Of a stretch of 64,000 bases of DNA, positions 62,512 to 64,000 are shown one piece after another. How positions within the stretch are numbered: the stretch's first letter is position 1; the number at the start of each line of letters is the position of its first letter. The notes below the pieces were generated by a model, which saw only the letters and a program-made list of their open reading frames with translations, made no database searches and was not told the origin of the DNA. The translations under genes were made by a program, and so were the position numbers. The stretch spans positions 315,968 to 379,967 of the forward strand of contig NZ_FOKK01000004.1 in the NCBI RefSeq assembly GCF_900112005.1. Direction: 5' to 3'. Source of the stretch: Algoriphagus aquimarinus. GTDB lineage: Bacteria; Bacteroidota; Bacteroidia; Cytophagales; Cyclobacteriaceae.

Positions 62512-64000
62512 ATGAAAAAAAATCTACTGCATGCAGGTGTTTTTTGCTTGTTGGTTGCAGGATGGCTTTCTTCCACCGTGGCTTTTGCTCAAAGCGACCC
62601 ATCGGGAAAGAAACGAATCTCTGATACCTATGCAATCACAAATGCAACTGTTTTCACAGCTCCTGGCCAAGCCGGGATCAAAGCTACCGTCCTTATTAAG
62701 GATGGCTTAATCCAAGGGGTAGGAACTAATCTTTCTCTTCCGAAAGAAGCCAAGTTAATTGCCGGGGATTCCTTATATATCTATCCAGGCTTTATTGATG
62801 GAGCAAGTGATGTAGGAATTACCAAGCCAAAGGATCCTGAAAAACCAGACAACTTTGTTTCTTCAAATCCTTCTGACGAAATCGCAGGAATAACTCCATG
62901 GAGATCTGCTGTGGATCAATACTCAAGTAAGGACAGCAAAGTTGAAGATCTAAGAAAAGTTGGATTTACAATTGTTCAGATTATGCCTGATGGTGGTATG
63001 ATTGCAGGAAAAGCTGCTATTGTACTTTTAGGCTCTGACAACTCCACCAATTTATTGGTAGAGAACTCTGGCTTAGTGGCAAGTTTCAGAGGATCTAGAG
63101 GAATGTATCCAGGCACTGCAGTTGGTGTGATGGCAAAATTCAGAGAGGTATATGACAATACTAAGCTGACTACCCAAAGATCACAGAAATACACCACCGT
63201 GGCTGGACTAAAGCGTCCAGAGATCACTCCTACTTATTCTGCAATGGAAGATGTGGTAGCAGGTAAGATCCCTGTATTGTTTTCAGCTTCATCAGAATTG
63301 GAAATCAGAAGAGCCATTAGCCTTCAGAAGGACAAGGGGTTCAAACTTATTTTGACTGGACTTGAAGAATACGAGGAAGTTCTAGACGTGATCAAAGCAT
63401 CAGGAGCTGGAGTATTGGTCAAATTGGAAATCCCAGATGATAAGGCCATCAAAGCGCAAAAGGACGATGCCAAAGACGAAGTAAAGGAGCTGAATGCTAG
63501 AGTGAAGGAATCTTATGACAAGGCACTTGCTCAGGCAGGTAAATTGGAAGCAGCTGGAATCCCATTCGCATTCACTACAGCGGGAGTGAAATCAGGAGAC
63601 ATCATGAAAGCTATGAGAACAATGATAGCAAATGGTCTTTCTGAAAAAGCTGCCTTGGCAGCTTTGACAACAAATGCGGCAACCATTTTAGAAATCAATA
63701 AAATTGCCGGTTCTATTGAGAAAGGTAAAATAGCAAACTTGATTATGAGTACAGATTCTCTTTTCGCAGAAGATTCTCAGATCAAGCACGTAATGGTAGA
63801 TGGTTTCATCTTCGATTATGAAACAAAAGCGAAGAAGAAAGCTTCCAAAGAAGGTGAAGGAAAAGGTGCTGTGAAAATTGATGGAAACTGGGATTACACC
63901 TCAGAAAGTCCTGCAGGTTCAGGTTCTGGAGTACTATCTATTCAAAAAGATGGCTCAAACTATACAGGAACTATCACTTACGATGACCCATCTGGCTCGG
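62512..64000 (+). CDS. Amidohydrolase family protein, 5' part (runs past window end)
   Basis: The first 496 residues are visible and the frame stays open to the edge. A signal peptide (about 1-26, AFAQ) precedes an amidohydrolase composite domain: ITNATVFTAPGQ and IKDGLIQGVG at the start, NAATILEINKIAGSIEKGKIANLIM near 410-430, then a new beta-domain (GNWDYTSESPAG). The metal-binding signature is missing: PGFID is followed by GAS rather than HxH (92-98). In Bacteroidota such proteins are about 1000 residues with a second amidohydrolase half, so the first half may be inactive. Confidence 0.85.
   Translation, partial: MKKNLLHAGVFCLLVAGWLSSTVAFAQSDPSGKKRISDTYAITNATVFTAPGQAGIKATVLIKDGLIQGVGTNLSLPKEAKLIAGDSLYIYPGFIDGASDVGITKPKDPEKPDNFVSSNPSDEIAGITPWRSAVDQYSSKDSKVEDLRKVGFTIVQIMPDGGMIAGKAAIVLLGSDNSTNLLVENSGLVASFRGSRGMYPGTAVGVMAKFREVYDNTKLTTQRSQKYTTVAGLKRPEITPTYSAMEDVVAGKIPVLFSASSELEIRRAISLQKDKGFKLILTGLEEYEEVLDVIKASGAGVLVKLEIPDDKAIKAQKDDAKDEVKELNARVKESYDKALAQAGKLEAAGIPFAFTTAGVKSGDIMKAMRTMIANGLSEKAALAALTTNAATILEINKIAGSIEKGKIANLIMSTDSLFAEDSQIKHVMVDGFIFDYETKAKKKASKEGEGKGAVKIDGNWDYTSESPAGSGSGVLSIQKDGSNYTGTITYDDPSGS

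Overview
This 64 kb window is AT-rich chromosomal DNA from a Bacteroidota bacterium, most likely order Cytophagales and probably close to Algoriphagus/Cyclobacteriaceae. The evidence is the gliding-motility gene gldC, an arginine cluster with a transcarbamylase of the acetyl/succinylornithine type, arsenosugar-biosynthesis genes, TonB receptor architecture with a carboxypeptidase-like N-terminal domain, Bacteroidota-only families (DUF6909, DUF3098, DUF4920, DUF6134), and promoters resembling the TTTG / TAnnTTTG class. The genus is an inference from protein style, not from a search. I see no prophage, integron, CRISPR array, rRNA or insertion sequence; this reads as a core chromosome segment.

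Layout. 1-6921: arginine operon argG(partial)-argC-argD-argF'-argB-argE-argH; the transcarbamylase has Val at the specificity position, which points to N-succinyl intermediates. 7019-9204: a SulP anion transporter translationally coupled to a beta-carbonic anhydrase. 9298-11944: a SAM-I riboswitch ahead of metY-metX, closed by a 25-bp perfect hairpin shared with a convergent DUF2147 gene. 12436-13177: a gene-poor stretch. 13178-17943: ftsX, DUF3098, truB, ribF, both subunits of a 3-oxoacid CoA-transferase, and gldC. 18266-25040: a TonB-dependent receptor facing a very large dehydrogenase/HEAT/cytochrome c lipoprotein. 25227-25424: two identical tRNA-Glu genes. 25615-31945: gap, a six-gene minus-strand arsenosugar operon, and a 1-Cys peroxiredoxin.

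32014-37467: a TetR-ABC-HlyD-TolC operon resembling a type I secretion/efflux system whose ABC ATPase has lost several catalytic motifs; a perfect 15-bp palindrome precedes the regulator. 37594-42880: DoxX-like protein, BCCT transporter, small conserved genes, and a fused phosphoserine-phosphatase/phosphoglycerate-dehydrogenase. 42967-50926: lipoproteins, a muramidase, a DEAD-box helicase, a GDSL hydrolase, a membrane-anchored alpha/beta hydrolase and a tandem lipoprotein duplication. 51186-54308: four-gene operon (methyltransferase, DUF3253, MsrA, DUF6909). 54391-62200: an LTA-synthase-like membrane sulfatase convergent with a tightly overlapping operon (response regulator, HEAT membrane protein, processive GT2, TPR/YaiO barrel, unknown membrane protein) that looks like a regulated exopolysaccharide synthesis and export machine. 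62512-64000: 5' part of a degenerate amidohydrolase.

The strongest candidates for new biology are the degenerate-NBD secretion operon (32343-37547), the response-regulator/HEAT/GT2/YaiO operon (56397-62200), and the arsenosugar operon that carries DUF6134 and VOC proteins but no ArsM. All family names were assigned by eye from the sequence, without database searches.
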